64,000 nucleotides of DNA from Cephalotus follicularis (Eukaryota > Streptophyta > Magnoliopsida > Oxalidales > Cephalotaceae). Below the pieces are notes generated by a model. The model saw only the letters and a program-made list of their open reading frames with translations, did no database searches and was not told the origin of the DNA. Below are positions 47,568 through 59,249 of this stretch, one piece after another; within the stretch, counting starts at the first letter, position 1, and each line of letters begins with the position of its first letter. Position numbers and translations under genes: made by a program. Location: NCBI GenBank assembly GCA_001972305.1, contig BDDD01000891.1, forward strand, positions 360,791-424,790, given 5' to 3'.

Positions 47568-50507
47568 TGTAAGGACCCAAATTTCCATGTAAGATATTAA
47601 TTATGTTTGCTATTGTGTAATTGGCAGATATTTCAAGGGACCCGTAGTATGACCCTACGCTCGGGGAGTACGGGGGTTCCGGTCCCCGGTGAGCGGATGG
47701 GGGGTCCCGCTACCCGGACAGCGGGCGGGGGTTCAGGGGGCAGCGCCCCTAGAAGAATATTTTTTTGCTAAGTGATGAGAAGGAAAACTGTCTAAAGCGC
47801 CGACAGTTCCACTTAAGGCGCCGACGCTTAGAAGGAAAAGGTCGACACTTTGAGATACAGACAAAATGTAAAATCTGACTTTTTGGCATTTTGTGAGTAA
47901 AATTCTTAAATTTTGGACACGTGGCAGGCCAGGGGAAGATGCTATAAGGTGTTATCTGGGGATGTAACAAGTGTACACACTTGGATTGGTTAAATTTTGT
48001 CACATGGGCTGCCAAGAAAGAGAATTGAGTGTGTGAGAGGGGGAAAGAAACTTACCTCATAAGCCATGGAAACTTACCTCATAAGCCATGGAAACTTACC
48101 TCATAAGCCATGGAAACTTACTTCATAAGCCATGGAAACTTACCTCATAAGCCATGGAAACTTACCTCATAAGCCATCCTTCTATTTAATGGCAAAGAAG
48201 CTTGAAGTCAGTCATTTTGGGCTAAGAAATAGAGTACTCCTGCTGAGAGTGAAGTGGAGAATTCGTGGAGATCAAAAGAGAAAGGAATTCCAAAGCAAAG
48301 GTAAGGAAATTCTATACTCATTTATGTCAAAGCTTCCCCTGTTTTGTTCTAAATTTTACAGCAAATTCCTTTATTGATAACTTGTTCAATTCTCAATGGA
48401 TTTTGGAATGGTTGGATGTTCTGGAAACGTTAAGATGTCCTCTGTAAATGTTATGTTTTGTATGTTTCAAGATTCTATCGTTTTCTTGAGGGAAATTCAT
48501 GTTTAGATTTTCTGTTCAGCCACTATTTTATTTCTGGATTATGCAGCAGTTTCTTTAAATCATAACTTGCTCATTTATTGATGAAAATTTTAATGTTTGG
48601 ATGTTTTGGAAACCTGAAGATGTCTAATTTAAATTTTATGTTTTATGCATCTCGAGATTCTGTCGAATTCTTGATGAAAAGCCATGTTTTCTTCTACTGC
48701 TCAGGTCCCGATTTCAAAAGGAAACTACAACTTTAAAAATTCATTGCAGCTTCGTTTCTCAATGGAATTTTATGATTTTTATCTCTATAGATTCATTGAG
48801 ATGTCTAATTTAACTTCTATGTTTTAAGTTTTCTATGAAAATGATTGTTTCTATACGAAATATCTATTTTATAAAAGTTATGCAAAACTGTTTTCTAAAT
48901 GTTTTTGAGTTAATTACTCAAAGTGATGAGAAATGTTTTATGGTTGTGAAATGAAATGAAATGAAGGTTTACACATGAGAAACCAGTGTTAGAAAAGATT
49001 TACAATGATGTTTTATGAATGCTTTGGGCTCATCACTCAAGGTATTAAGAAAGATTTTATAAAATGATTTTATGAATGCATTTGAGTTAACTACTTAAAT
49101 GAAGAGAAACGTTTTACGAATGCATTTGAGTTAACTACTCAAATGAAGAGAAATGTTTTATGAAGAGAAATGTTTTACGAATGCATTTGAGTTAACTACT
49201 CAAATGAAGAGAAATGTTTTATGAAGATAAATGTGTTATGAATGCTTTGAGCTGGTCACTCAAAGTATAAGAAATGTTTTATGAAATGTTTTATGAGATG
49301 AATGAACAACTACTGGATTGCGATCCAGTGAGGATTAATCTAGTAAAAGATTAATAAATGAACCACCATTGGATTGTGATCTTCCAAGGGGAATGGAGCG
49401 AGATGCTCAAAGTTAAATGGAGTCGAGCGTGCTCACGGACATGCATGTGATGTAAGGATAGTAGTCGGGGAGTGCACAATGCCCCAGTGAAGCGGTGTAA
49501 AGGGTTCACTAGAGGTTCACGACCACCAAGTTTTATGAAATGTTTTGTTTCATGAAATATGAACAGAAAAAGGATTTTAAAGATGTTGTGTTTATGAATG
49601 TGAAGAAAATGATTTTACTGATGTTTTCAAGTATGGCTGTGATACAAGCCAAAAGAAGGTATGATTGGAAAACGTTTTTGATTGTTTTCAAGTATGCTGG
49701 TTATATATATACCAGAAAATGTATGATTTTAGAAATGTTCGGGTTTTTATAAAACTAGAAGATGATTTTCAAAGGTATTATGAAATGTATGATAAGTGAA
49801 ATGTTTTGATCTAAATTATCAAAAATAACGGACTTCGAATGACGTTTTATGACTATGCTTCTTACGGGGCTCTTAAAAGCTCACTCCTTTCAATGTCTTG
49901 TTTTTAATAAATCTTCCAGGAAACGTTGAACGTGAAGTTGCGAGCTTTAGTGGAATTTCGCGAAAGAAGAGTAAGGAAAGGAGTATGATATGCTACGCAG
50001 TTATGTTTTAATGTCATGTGTTAATGTTTTCCGTTATGTAATGTTTTCTGATAAACGGTGTATAGATGTTATAGTATAGAAACAAATGCTATAGGTCATA
50101 ATGTTTTTATGTAAGATGATGATATCAAAGGTTATTGAACATATTCGAGAGTATGAGAAGTTAATGATAAAAGTGGGTATATGATTGTTTTATGATGTAA
50201 TAAGTTTATGTTTTTCCGCTATGAAAGGTTACATGTTAAGTGATGTAACAATGTAAAGGTATTAGAAACGATCATGATAATGAGAATATGACATTTTGAA
50301 ATTGGTATTTCAAAGATGTAAGCATATGTGATCCTGTGAAGTTATTAAGTAATGATGTTAGATTTTAAATCTAAGTTGAGATTAAATGATATGAAATGGA
50401 TCGTTAAATGATTAAACGATTTGATGATTAAGGTTTCACCCCACGTAACGCACCGATCTTCGGAGTTTGCTTTGAGCTATTAGCGAGCTCGGATCGGGGT
50501 CGTTACA
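47568..50507 (+). repeat. element A 3' LTR (2,940 bp)
   Basis: TGTAAGGACCC to GGGTCGTTACA, directly before the second CATGT. It contains the 22-bp array (48048-48178) and the TTTGAGTTAACTACTCAAAT units (about 48900-49220). A GTCGAC-containing cluster lies near 47797-47855. This copy is gap-free and shows what the gap in the 5' LTR hides. The 70-codon frame at 49540-49752 inside it is accidental. Confidence 0.95.
48048..48178 (+). repeat. six-copy 22-bp tandem repeat in element A 3' LTR
   Basis: Counterpart of the array at 42358-42490, with six copies and the same CTTC variant in the fourth copy. Confidence 0.95.
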
Positions 50508-52694
50508 CATGTGGTTACAGCTGAAGGTATCTGTGTAGATCCTGCTAAAGTTGAAGCTATTACTAAATGGCCGAGACCTACCACAGTGACGGAGGTTAGG
50601 AGTTTCTTGGGTTTGGCTGGATATTATAGGCGGTTTGTGGAAGGCTTTTCCTCTATAGCCCTACCACTAACTCAACTTATGAGGAAGGGAGCGAAGTTTG
50701 AATGGAATAAAGAGCGTGAAGCAAGCTTTGAGAAATTGAAGAATGGTCTTGTGCCAGCACCAATTCTTCGTTTACCATCTGGGTCGGGTGGATACCAGAT
50801 ATACAGCAATGCTTCTAATAAGGGTTTGGGATGTGTTCTTATGCAACACGGTCATGTGATAGCTTATGCTTCGAGACAGTTGAAGCCTTATGAAGTGAAC
50901 TATTCTACACATGATCTCGAGTTGGCAGCGGTAGTGTTTGCGTTGAAGATTTGGAGGCACTACTTGTATGGAGAAACTTGTGACGTCTTTACTGATCATA
51001 AGAGTCTCAAGTACATCTTTACGCAGAAAGAGTTGAACATGCGTCAGAGAAGGTGGTTAGAACTTCTGAAGGACTATGACTTGAAAATTCAGTACCATCC
51101 TGGTAAAGCAAATGTGGTAGCTGATGCTCTTAGTCGGAAGAGTTCTGGAAGTATTGCGACTTTGCTTACTCAGCCGCAGTTGATAGCTGATATGGAACGG
51201 ATGGATTTGCATTTGTATGTTCGGGGTTCTGAAGGTTGTATTGCTGCGATGAATGTTGAGCCTACTCTTGTATCTCGAATTAAGACAGCTCAGAATGACG
51301 ATGGTGAGCTTTGGGCCTTAGTTCAGAATGTTGAAAAGGGTAAGCAATCAGAGTTTCATATGGATGAGCATGGTGTGATATGGCTGGGTAATCGATTGTG
51401 TGTTCCGTCAGATTCTTCTATCAGAAATGTTGTTTTGTCAGAGGCACACAGTTCTCCATTTTCTATACATCCGGGTTCTACAAAAATGTGTAGAGACTTG
51501 AAGAAGAATTTCTGGTGGAATGGAATGAAAAGAGATGTGGCGGAGTACGTTGGGAAGTGTTTGATCTGTCAGCAAGTAAAGATTGAGCACCAGCGTGCCA
51601 GTGGTTTGTTACAGCCCTTGGAAGTTCCGATATGGAAATGGGAGAGAATTTCGATGGACTTTGTCATGGGTTTGCCAAGAACTTTCAGAAGGAATGATGC
51701 CATCTGGGTAGTAGTGGATCGATTGACGAAATCGGCTCACTTCTTGGCTATCCGAGAAGACTTTTTTGTTGACCGTTTGGCTGAGGTGTTTCAGCAGGAG
51801 ATTGTGAGACTGCATGGGACTCTGGTATCCATTGTTTCGGATAGGGATCCTCGTTTCACTTCACGGTTTTGGAAAGGGTTTCAGAAAGCTTGGGGTACTA
51901 GGCTCAGTTACAGTACAGCTTTTCATCCACAGACAGATGGGCAGTCTGAAAGAAACATCCAGACTTTAGAAGATATGTTGAGGTCTTGTGCTTTGGAGTG
52001 GACTGGGAGCTGGGATGAGTATTTGAGCTTGGTAGAGTTTGGCTACAATAACAGTTGGTATGCTAGCATCGGTATGGCTCCGTTCAAAGCTCTGTATGGA
52101 AGGAAGTGTCGTGCTCCGACATGTTGGGATGAAGTTGGAGAACGAGTTATCGAGGGACCGGAGTTAGTGCAGATCACTACTGAGAAGGTGGCTATAGCAA
52201 GGGAGAGGTTGAAAGCAGCTCAATCTCGACAGAAGAGTTATGCGGACAGACATCGGAGGGATTTGGAGTTCAAGGTTGGTGAACATGTGTTCTTGAAGGT
52301 TTCACCTTGGAAAGGAGTCCGGAGTTTTGGGCTGAAAGGAAAGTTGAGTCCGTGGTTTATCGGACCTTTCGAAGTTCTGGAGAAGATAGGCGCAGTCGCT
52401 TATCGGTTAGCTTTGCCTCCGCAGTTAGCAAATGCCCATAATGTGATCCACGTATCTTTGTTGAGGGGTTATCAGTATCATCCCCTGCATGTGGTTCACT
52501 ATCCGTTGGACAGCATTCGCGAGGATTTGTCTTGTGACGAGGAGGCCGAGGCTATTTTGGATCGACAGGAACGGGTGACACGTAGCAAGACCGTTTCTTT
52601 TGTGAAAGTGCTGTGGAGGAATCATCCCGAACGTGAGGCTACATGGGAGCTTGAGGAGCATATTCGGGAGCGTTATCCGCACTTGTTTGTTTGA
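50508..52694 (+). CDS. element C RT C-terminus, RNase H, integrase and chromodomain (open frame)
   Basis: This open frame of over 720 codons is the distal pol of element C, separated from its N-terminal part by element A. Residues 1-60 (from the Met at 50511) complete the polymerase ([27 protein letters not shown]). RNase H spans about 95-215. Its first catalytic aspartate is Asn (YSNASNKG; residue 100, codon AAT at 50808), while ELAAVV and FTDHKSL keep the others. The integrase zinc domain has H-H ([10 protein letters not shown] region) and C-C (CLICQQVK). The core has [16 protein letters not shown] and QSERNIQ with all three acidic residues. The linker ([16 protein letters not shown]) follows, then the chromodomain from about 675 to the end ([23 protein letters not shown]). 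It cannot be expressed as a normal polyprotein in this arrangement. Confidence 0.9.
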   Translation, partial: HVVTAEGICVDPAKVEAITKWPRPTTVTEVRSFLGLAGYYRRFVEGFSSIALPLTQLMRKGAKFEWNKEREASFEKLKNGLVPAPILRLPSGSGGYQIYSNASNKGLGCVLMQHGHVIAYASRQLKPYEVNYSTHDLELAAVVFALKIWRHYLYGETCDVFTDHKSLKYIFTQKELNMRQRRWLELLKDYDLKIQYHPGKANVVADALSRKSSGSIATLLTQPQLIADMERMDLHLYVRGSEGCIAAMNVEPTLVSRIKTAQNDDGELWALVQNVEKGKQSEFHMDEHGVIWLGNRLCVPSDSSIRNVVLSEAHSSPFSIHPGSTKMCRDLKKNFWWNGMKRDVAEYVGKCLICQQVKIEHQRASGLLQPLEVPIWKWERISMDFVMGLPRTFRRNDAIWVVVDRLTKSAHFLAIREDFFVDRLAEVFQQEIVRLHGTLVSIVSDRDPRFTSRFWKGFQKAWGTRLSYSTAFHPQTDGQSERNIQTLEDMLRSCALEWTGSWDEYLSLVEFGYNNSWYASIGMAPFKALYGRKCRAPTCWDEVGERVIEGPELVQITTEKVAIARERLKAAQSRQKSYADRHRRDLEFKVGEHVFLKVSPWKGVRSFGLKGKLSPWFIGPFEVLEKIGAVAYRLALPPQLANAHNVIHVSLLRGYQYHPLHVVHYPLDSIREDLSCDEEAEAILDRQERVTRSKTVSFVKVLWRNHPEREATWELEEHIRERYPHLFV

Positions 52695-52736
52695 GGTATG
52701 TTTGTGTTTGTGATTTCGGGACGAAATCTTCTTTTT

Positions 52737-52748
52737 AGGAGGGGTGGA
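52737..52748 (+). other. element C polypurine tract
   Basis: AGGAGGGGTGGA immediately precedes the 3' LTR start TGTAATACCC at 52749, after a T-rich box (CTTCTTTTT). Confidence 0.85.
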
Positions 52749-54011
52749 TGTAATACCCTGCTCGTTCGTAAATATATTTTACGGATTTTATATGTGTTTT
52801 CGGGCTTTTAATTTTGTTTAATTTTAAAAGTTCGGTTGCCCTATGATCGGGTTTACGCGAATTATGCTGACTGATACCAGTCTGAAATTTGGGGTATGTT
52901 GTACTATGTTGGGTTTGAATTTTATTTATTTTATTATAATCCAAAATTATTTATTAAAAACAATTTATTTACCTTTTATTTTAAAATTCCTTAATTCTTT
53001 TTTTATTTATTTATTTATTACTCTTTTTATTTCCTTTTTCCTATTTTACTAATTTCTCCTACTTTCCTCCACCTTCCTCCTTCTTTCCAGCAAATCCCAC
53101 CATCAAAATGTCATGTTAAGTCTCTCTTTTTCTATATCTAATTCCAGAAAAAGCCTTCTTTCTTCCCCTTTTGTCAAATCATGTCTCCTCCTTTCTCCTT
53201 TCTTTAAGTGCCATTGCTATTTTATATGATACCTCATCTTTCTTGCAAGCCATTGTCAAATCTGCATTGTGGGTGTGTATCAAGTTGTTGTGTATTTGTT
53301 TCATCAAATTCGTAGAGGTAATCTTAATCCTTTTTGTGTTATTTTGAGTTAAATTCGTTTAGTTTGCTAAGTTTCTCCTTGTTTTTGGTTTTCTTTTGGT
53401 TTTGGTCTCTTTGCCTCTGTTTTTGTTCACAGCAGATTGTGTGTTTGTGCTTGAGTTCCTACTGCTATTTTCTATGTCCTTAACATCATTACAGGTTAGT
53501 AGATTCATCCCCTTTAATGATAGTTTTGTTTCAATAGCATACTTTGAGTTTTTATGCTCTTGGAGTCTTTGAGTCATTGATTCTTGTCTAAACATGTTGT
53601 CAATGTGTTAGTGATTTTGCAAACACGTTTTATACTCATATATGTGTCACAAACTGAGTTTATAACATCTGTATTTGATAAAACACAGAATTTGGACATC
53701 CATGTATAAATGTCTTCTTACTTCCTTTTGTAAGTTAAATCATTGACAAGTCGTTTCCTTGTCAAATTTTTGTTTTTATGTCACCTACAAGTCATATATA
53801 ATCATATGTTTATGCCCATATGTCTCTAGTTTGATGTAGAAACCATTTGAACCATTTTTAGTAGCAAATCGTCGAATTTCCAACTGTTCTGTCGCCCAGA
53901 ACAGTCGGCTGTCTCTGTGGACAGTCGGCTGGAATTGGTTGAGTAGTCGACTGGAGGTATGAACACAGTCGGCTGCCTGCATTTTGGGTTGTGTAGTCGA
54001 CTGGACCATAT
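52749..54011 (+). repeat. element C 3' LTR, left part
   Basis: Matches the 5' LTR from 34490 to about 35755 with scattered substitutions. It ends at the CATAT duplication (54007-54011) where element D is inserted. It keeps the cluster of GTCGACTG/GTCGGCTG words at 53895-54003. Confidence 0.95.
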
Positions 54012-54797
54012 TGTAGACAATTATGTCTCAATTCCTAGTTTTGATGATAACATATTTGCTACTAATGTGTTTGTTTTTTGCAAGATAAACAATAACACAG
54101 TGCATACAAAATCGACTGTAAACAAGCTGTCGACGCCTATGGGATTGTTAAAATTGAAGGAGGCGACGCCTATGGGATTGTTAAATTTGAAGCTGTCGAC
54201 GCCTATGGGATTGTAAAGATTGAAGGAGACGACGCCTATATGATTGTATAGCTTGAAGGAGGCGACGCCTCAAGGATTGAAAGAAGTGATTCTAGCACAA
54301 AGCGGCAGCTCAAGAGGCGCACAACTTCAGCACATGAAGTCGACGGCTCAAATCAAGGCGGCGACACTTAGATGAACAATTTTGATAAGATGTTATCTTA
54401 TCAACACATGATTTAAGGGCAATATTTCCTAAATGGGCATCAAACGGCTACAAGACTATTTCAACATTTCCTAAAGAGCATCCAACGGCTACAAGATAAC
54501 TAAGACATTTCCTAAATGAGCATCAAACGGCAAGAAGATTACAAACGGCTATTTCATTCTTTCATTGCCAGAAACAGTATAAATAGCCTCAAGAACAACC
54601 AAGAAAATCATCCAAGTTACACAAGCAATTAGCATTATATTGAATTGAGTTGTTCTTGTCTTATTCCAAAGTTATCATTGTGAGCAAATTTAGTCTATAT
54701 CAAGCCTTTGAGAGGTTATACAAAAAGTTTTTCATTCTTGTATTTGTCAAAGAGATTAAGGGGAGTGAACCCTTGTATGTATGATTGAGGTCAATCG
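54012..54797 (+). repeat. element D 5' LTR, 3' end missing
   Basis: Identical to 56259-57043 except one visible base in the first GTCGACGCC unit (AAGCTG versus AAGATG). After GAGGTCAATC the copies part. The last 254 bp of the LTR, present at 57044-57297, are deleted here. Confidence 0.9.
54116..54285 (+). repeat. GTCGACGCC-TATGGGATTG tandem units in element D 5' LTR
   Basis: Five units of about 30-35 bp each contain (G/T)CGACGCCTATGGGATTG or a variant, separated by AAATTGAAGGAGG-like phrases. The same array lies at 56363-56532. Confidence 0.9.
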
Positions 54798-55350
54798 TAT
54801 TAATATCCCTATGTTGATAATGAATCATATGAAGGGAATTCATTCCCGTGACTTTTCAAGATTAGCCTATGGTAATGTCATTACCAAGATTCTTATGCAC
54901 TTTGAAATTGAGCTAGAGGAGGAAGTGCATCATGCTCTTCAAAGGGCTGACACTTTAGGCAAAGGCACACTTGGAAGAATGGGCTTTAAAAAACATAAAA
55001 GGCTTGCGACATGGATTCCAAGAAATGAAGATTCTAATAGAATAGATGACGAAGATGAAGGCGATGAAGAAGGTGAAGAAGTACAAGGTCAAGAAGAAAT
55101 AGCTCCTGAAATTGCAAGTAGTCCTCCTAATTTGTTTACTTCAAGTCAGTTCGATCAGCTTATGCAAGCAATTCAAGGTCTTGAAACCAACCAGCGAGAT
55201 ATGGCAAAAGATATCAGAAGTATTAAAAGTAGACAAATTAGACTTGAAAGAAAGTTGATTGAACAAGGACTTATCGGAGATGACAGAATCGAAGGTCACA
55301 ATACCGATATCGAAGATCTTGCGGATGACGATGATCAAATGGACGATTGA
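54798..55350 (+). CDS. element D envelope-region-like ORF, N-terminally truncated
   Basis: The open frame (the upstream ATG at 54781 lies in the LTR) encodes SRLAYGNVITKILMHFEIEL, then TLGKGTLGRMGFKKHKR. This resembles the 'putative plant transposon protein' domain found in SIRE-type elements downstream of pol. A very acidic stretch (about residues 85-115 of the 189-residue frame) follows. Then comes a coiled-coil-like region (QLMQAIQGLETNQRDMAKDI and onward) and an acidic end at DDDDQMDD. No signal peptide or membrane segment remains. The N-terminal part was lost in the deletion that fused it to the LTR. The function of this protein family is unknown to me. Confidence 0.6.
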
Positions 55351-56245
55351 TTTTTTTTTTGTTTGTTTGGTAGTATTACTTGTTTAAATGACGGATGTTG
55401 GATGATATTTATTACTCTCTTTATATTTAGTTTTCTTTTTGATGATAATAAAAAAAGGGGGAGAAATATGTTATTGTATTATGTTATTGTGTTATGTTAT
55501 TTTGCCATTACTGTGTTACTGCTGTTGCTATGCTGTGTAGAGCATTGCATAGGGCTGATAGTGTTTATGCAGGCTGATAGTGTTTATGCAGGGGCTGCTA
55601 GGGACTGCTAGTGTTTATGCAGGGCTATTTTGCTATTATGAGGTTACTATTATGCTGTGTAGTGTGCATTGCATGCAGTTGCTTGCAGTACATTTTGAGA
55701 TATTGCAGTAATGTTGCAATATTGTGACATTGAAGGCTTGGTATTGCTGCAGTGATATTGTTGCTATTTTTGCAGGGCTGTTAATGTTTGGTATTTAATA
55801 ATTTTTGCAAGTTATCCATGCTATGCTTTTGCAGGGCTGTTAATGTTGAAGGTTGTGTTGTGTTAGTCATGTTGGCATTTTGCAGTGTTTCTTTTTGAGT
55901 TGCTGGATTTTATATTGCAGTGCAAAATCAAAATCATGTTATCATTGTATAATTTTTTAGCTGCTGTTGTGCTGAGAAACTTTGCAGGCTTGATATGCTA
56001 TTGTGTGTTGCAAGGCATATTTTGAGTTGCAGGCTGCTACTATTTTTCATGTCGACAGTTTGCATATTATTTTGGTATTCTGCACAGGAAGGTTGACATT
56101 GCTTCTATGTCGACTGGGGGAGTATGCAAGTCTTGTTTCTTGCACAATGACAGAAAAAGCATAAATTGAGGGGGAGTAACTTTTGTTTTGTTCATTACAT
56201 TTCCATAACAATCTCTCTTGCATTCAATATTTTTTGTCATCATCA
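55351..56245 (+). other. element D 3' non-coding region with GCAGGGCTG-type repeats
   Basis: AAAAAAGGGGGAGAAAT near 55450 resembles a polypurine tract remote from the LTR. The stretch 55540-55990 is rich in GCAGGGCTG, TGTTTATGCAGG and TTGCAG words, a degenerate low-complexity array. No gene is seen. Long non-coding regions before the 3' LTR are usual in SIRE elements. Confidence 0.6.
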
Positions 56246-56258
56246 AAAAGGGGGAGAT

Positions 56259-57297
56259 TGTAGACAATTATGTCTCAATTCCTAGTTTTGATGATAACAT
56301 ATTTGCTACTAATGTGTTTGTTTTTTGCAAGATAAACAATAACACAGTGCATACAAAATCGACTGTAAACAAGATGTCGACGCCTATGGGATTGTTAAAA
56401 TTGAAGGAGGCGACGCCTATGGGATTGTTAAATTTGAAGCTGTCGACGCCTATGGGATTGTAAAGATTGAAGGAGACGACGCCTATATGATTGTATAGCT
56501 TGAAGGAGGCGACGCCTCAAGGATTGAAAGAAGTGATTCTAGCACAAAGCGGCAGCTCAAGAGGCGCACAACTTCAGCACATGAAGTCGACGGCTCAAAT
56601 CAAGGCGGCGACACTTAGATGAACAATTTTGATAAGATGTTATCTTATCAACACATGATTTAAGGGCAATATTTCCTAAATGGGCATCAAACGGCTACAA
56701 GACTATTTCAACATTTCCTAAAGAGCATCCAACGGCTACAAGATAACTAAGACATTTCCTAAATGAGCATCAAACGGCAAGAAGATTACAAACGGCTATT
56801 TCATTCTTTCATTGCCAGAAACAGTATAAATAGCCTCAAGAACAACCAAGAAAATCATCCAAGTTACACAAGCAATTAGCATTATATTGAATTGAGTTGT
56901 TCTTGTCTTATTCCAAAGTTATCATTGTGAGCAAATTTAGTCTATATCAAGCCTTTGAGAGGTTATACAAAAAGTTTTTCATTCTTGTATTTGTCAAAGA
57001 GATTAAGGGGAGTGAACCCTTGTATGTATGATTGAGGTCAATCACGATTATTGTATTCGAGGTCGGATACTAGTGGAAACTCAAGGAGGTCCTTGAGAAA
57101 AGTGGACGTAGGCAAGAGATTAAGCCGAAACACTATAAATTGTGTTTGCATTCCTCTACTCTATCTCTTTACTTTCTTAAGTATAATTGTTTATTATAAT
57201 TGTTATTTTTTTAATTGTTGGTCTAATTTCTATATTTCTCGAAAAAGTTCATAATTTATTTAAAGTCTACAATTCACCCCCCTCTTGTAGTCTTTCA
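56259..57297 (+). repeat. element D 3' LTR (1,039 bp)
   Basis: TGTAGACAATTATG to TAGTCTTTCA, preceded by the polypurine tract. It contains the GTCGACGCC array (56363-56532) and a TATA-like AGTATAAATAGCC near 56822-56834. The terminal part with GGACGTAGGC and ATTCACCCCCC is typical of SIRE-type LTRs. Confidence 0.9.
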
Positions 57298-58751
57298 CAT
57301 ATGAACAGTCGACTGCCAAGCCTCTCTAGTCGACTGGATCCCTATTTTAGTCGACTGTTTTGCCCTAGAATGTGCTGTTTTCAACTGTTTTGATTCGTTT
57401 GATCCCCGAATCGATCCGAATCTTTTCCAAACACTGCTAAGAGTCTGTTTAATACTTCTGATGTGTTTTAGACTCTTATACGTATGTTTTTGAATGACTT
57501 TTAGATTGTTGTGCTCCAAGTGGATTCCGTTTAAATTGTCTATTCGTAAGTAATTTGTGAACGCATAAGGTACGGATTTTCTGTTCCTTGACTATCTGAT
57601 GTTCGAACTGAAATTGTTTTGTTAAGCATCTTCGTTTATGAAATTGAGAATGTTTTATGACTTTGACATGTTTCGCATTTAAAGTTGGTTTGATATTTAA
57701 ATGATTTCGACTTTATCCATGCGATATAAAATGATACAATATGTTAAGACATGATATGTTATAATACGATACGTTCTAATACCATTGTGAACGGTTTCTG
57801 AATATGTTGAGAGAAAACATATGCCAAGTGATTTCAAGTTGATTTTGATAAATCAATTATTTTAAAATAAATACTAAGTATTGTACCCACCTATAGGGCG
57901 TACCATAGGCACATCGTGGGCCTGGCATGGGGACGTGACACTTCCATAGCGGTGTGATTAGACTACGGCGTCTCTAAGTGTATGAATAAATCTCATGAGG
58001 TGGATTTATGGATCCGTTATGTGATAGAGACATATGAATCGATTCTAGTTTATGTGATCTAAGGTGAATTCAGATATGTGGTCCGAGGTATGATCGGACA
58101 TGTATATGTGAGAATTGACTTGTGTAGTGCCGTACACTTCAATTCTAGTGGGCATGTGGAATTAGCGTATCCCTTGCCAAAATTTATGATATGTGATATG
58201 AATATGGCTCGGTATGTTTTATGAACTATGATTTTGATGTTCTAAATGTTTCGTAATTGTTTCGAAAGATATGAAATTGTTATTTGAATATGATTAAACT
58301 GTTTTATCTGTTAATATTTCTGTTATGTTATTATTGAAATATTAACGTTTTTAAATTACCGTTTACTGTTTTATTTCCCTTATCTGTACTGAGGTTTGCT
58401 CAGCCGCTTTTTGTTTCCATGCGGCAGGTTTTCAAGAGCAGCGGGGGAAAGTGTGATTGAGTGATAACCACCCTATGTGTTGGATCCTTAGGAGAGTGAT
58501 CCTTATGTTATGTTTAGTGGTCAGAAATGTGGACTATTATGTTTTAAGTTTTTAAATTGGAACCGATTTATGTTTTAAATTTTCCGCAACTGCTTAATAT
58601 GTTAAGTGGTTAAGTTTTAATGTTTGATAAGACTGCCACGTTTTTGGCTGTTTTTGGCTAATAAAGTAAACTTATGTTTTGATATGCTTAGATAAGTAAT
58701 GTTATGTATGATATGACCCTGTGACAACTCCCGCCGTCCGGGGGTGTTACA
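57298..58751 (+). repeat. element C 3' LTR, right part
   Basis: Resumes the LTR after element D (CATATGAACAGTCGACTG) and matches the 5' LTR from about 35750 to 37197, ending GGGGGTGTTACA before TATGA. It shows scattered substitutions and a small insertion (TTATTTCCC near 58370). Confidence 0.95.
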
Positions 58752-58756
58752 TATGA

Positions 58757-59249
58757 AGTCTGATCAACGAATTAGAGGTTGAAGATATGGAATAAGAAAG
58801 CAAGAAATAAGGTTAAGTCTTATATGGCACAGCTCGTCTGGTAGGGTGATGATATGGGGGACGGGTCGTGTCAATATCCAAGCCCTGGTCCAAATTCAAA
58901 CTGGTTTATACCATATGGAGGGTAGTCAGGACATTAGTTTCTTGGTATTCCAGGGCCTATGTTACCACAAGTTGACTTCTTCCCCTTATACGACTGTCCA
59001 ACTTGTTAGTTATTCATTTCTATTCCCTGTATAGGTTGACCATATACACTCCTCACTGTTGGGAAATCATTTTCAAAGAAATTCGAATTGGTTGCCATTC
59101 CTGGTATGTTTGGAGTCTCCCTCCCATGTCCTAGGATTACTTTGATATATCACTTATGGCACCTTTTTTAGGCCATGTGTTGGATATCCGTGTGGTAATT
59201 CTAGTTCAAAACATAGATTGTTACAAATAGTGCAATTTTTCATAACCCT
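58757..59249. other. intergenic, unassigned
   Basis: Resumes the sequence interrupted by element C. Short proline- and glycine-rich traces can be read on the minus strand near 58850-58980, but many stops occur. No gene is called. Confidence 0.35.

Larger units (their letters stand above)
41880..50507 (+). mobile_element. nested gypsy element A with CATGT duplication, coding region decayed
   Basis: The element starts TGTAAGGACCC and ends GGGTCGTTACA, flanked by CATGT (41875-41879, 50508-50512). It has two LTRs, an iMet primer site (44138-44149), relics of gag, reverse transcriptase and the linker/chromodomain, and a purine-rich GGAGGGTAGAT before the 3' LTR. The coding relics are heavily decayed, yet the two LTRs are nearly identical where both can be read. 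It was therefore probably mobilised by proteins from another element. Its 5' LTR contains the scaffold gap. Confidence 0.95.
54012..57297 (+). mobile_element. nested SIRE-type Ty1/copia element D, internally deleted, CATAT duplication
   Basis: The element starts TGTAGACAATTATGTC and ends CTTGTAGTCTTTCA, flanked by CATAT (54007-54011, 57298-57302). The 5' LTR is cut at about 54797, and the primer site, gag and pol are absent. A single envelope-region-like frame follows, then a 0.9-kb non-coding region, an AAAAGGGGGAGAT polypurine tract (56246-56258) and a full 3' LTR. This is the 3' end layout of SIRE/Maximus elements. The shared 785 bp of the two LTRs differ at one position that I can see, so insertion was recent. 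Confidence 0.9.
34490..58751 (+). mobile_element. Ty3/gypsy chromovirus element C with TATGA duplication, host of nested insertions
   Basis: The element starts TGTAATACACTGC at 34490 and ends GGGGGTGTTACA at 58751. It is flanked by TATGA at 34485-34489 and 58752-58756. It carries 5' LTR, primer site, gag, protease, split reverse transcriptase, RNase H, integrase, chromodomain, polypurine tract and 3' LTR. The span of 24.3 kb is inflated by element A, element D and a mosaic insertion at 38823-41228. The two LTRs differ at only a few percent of positions by eye, and the distal pol frame is open. C is therefore fairly young, and A and D are younger still. Confidence 0.95.
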
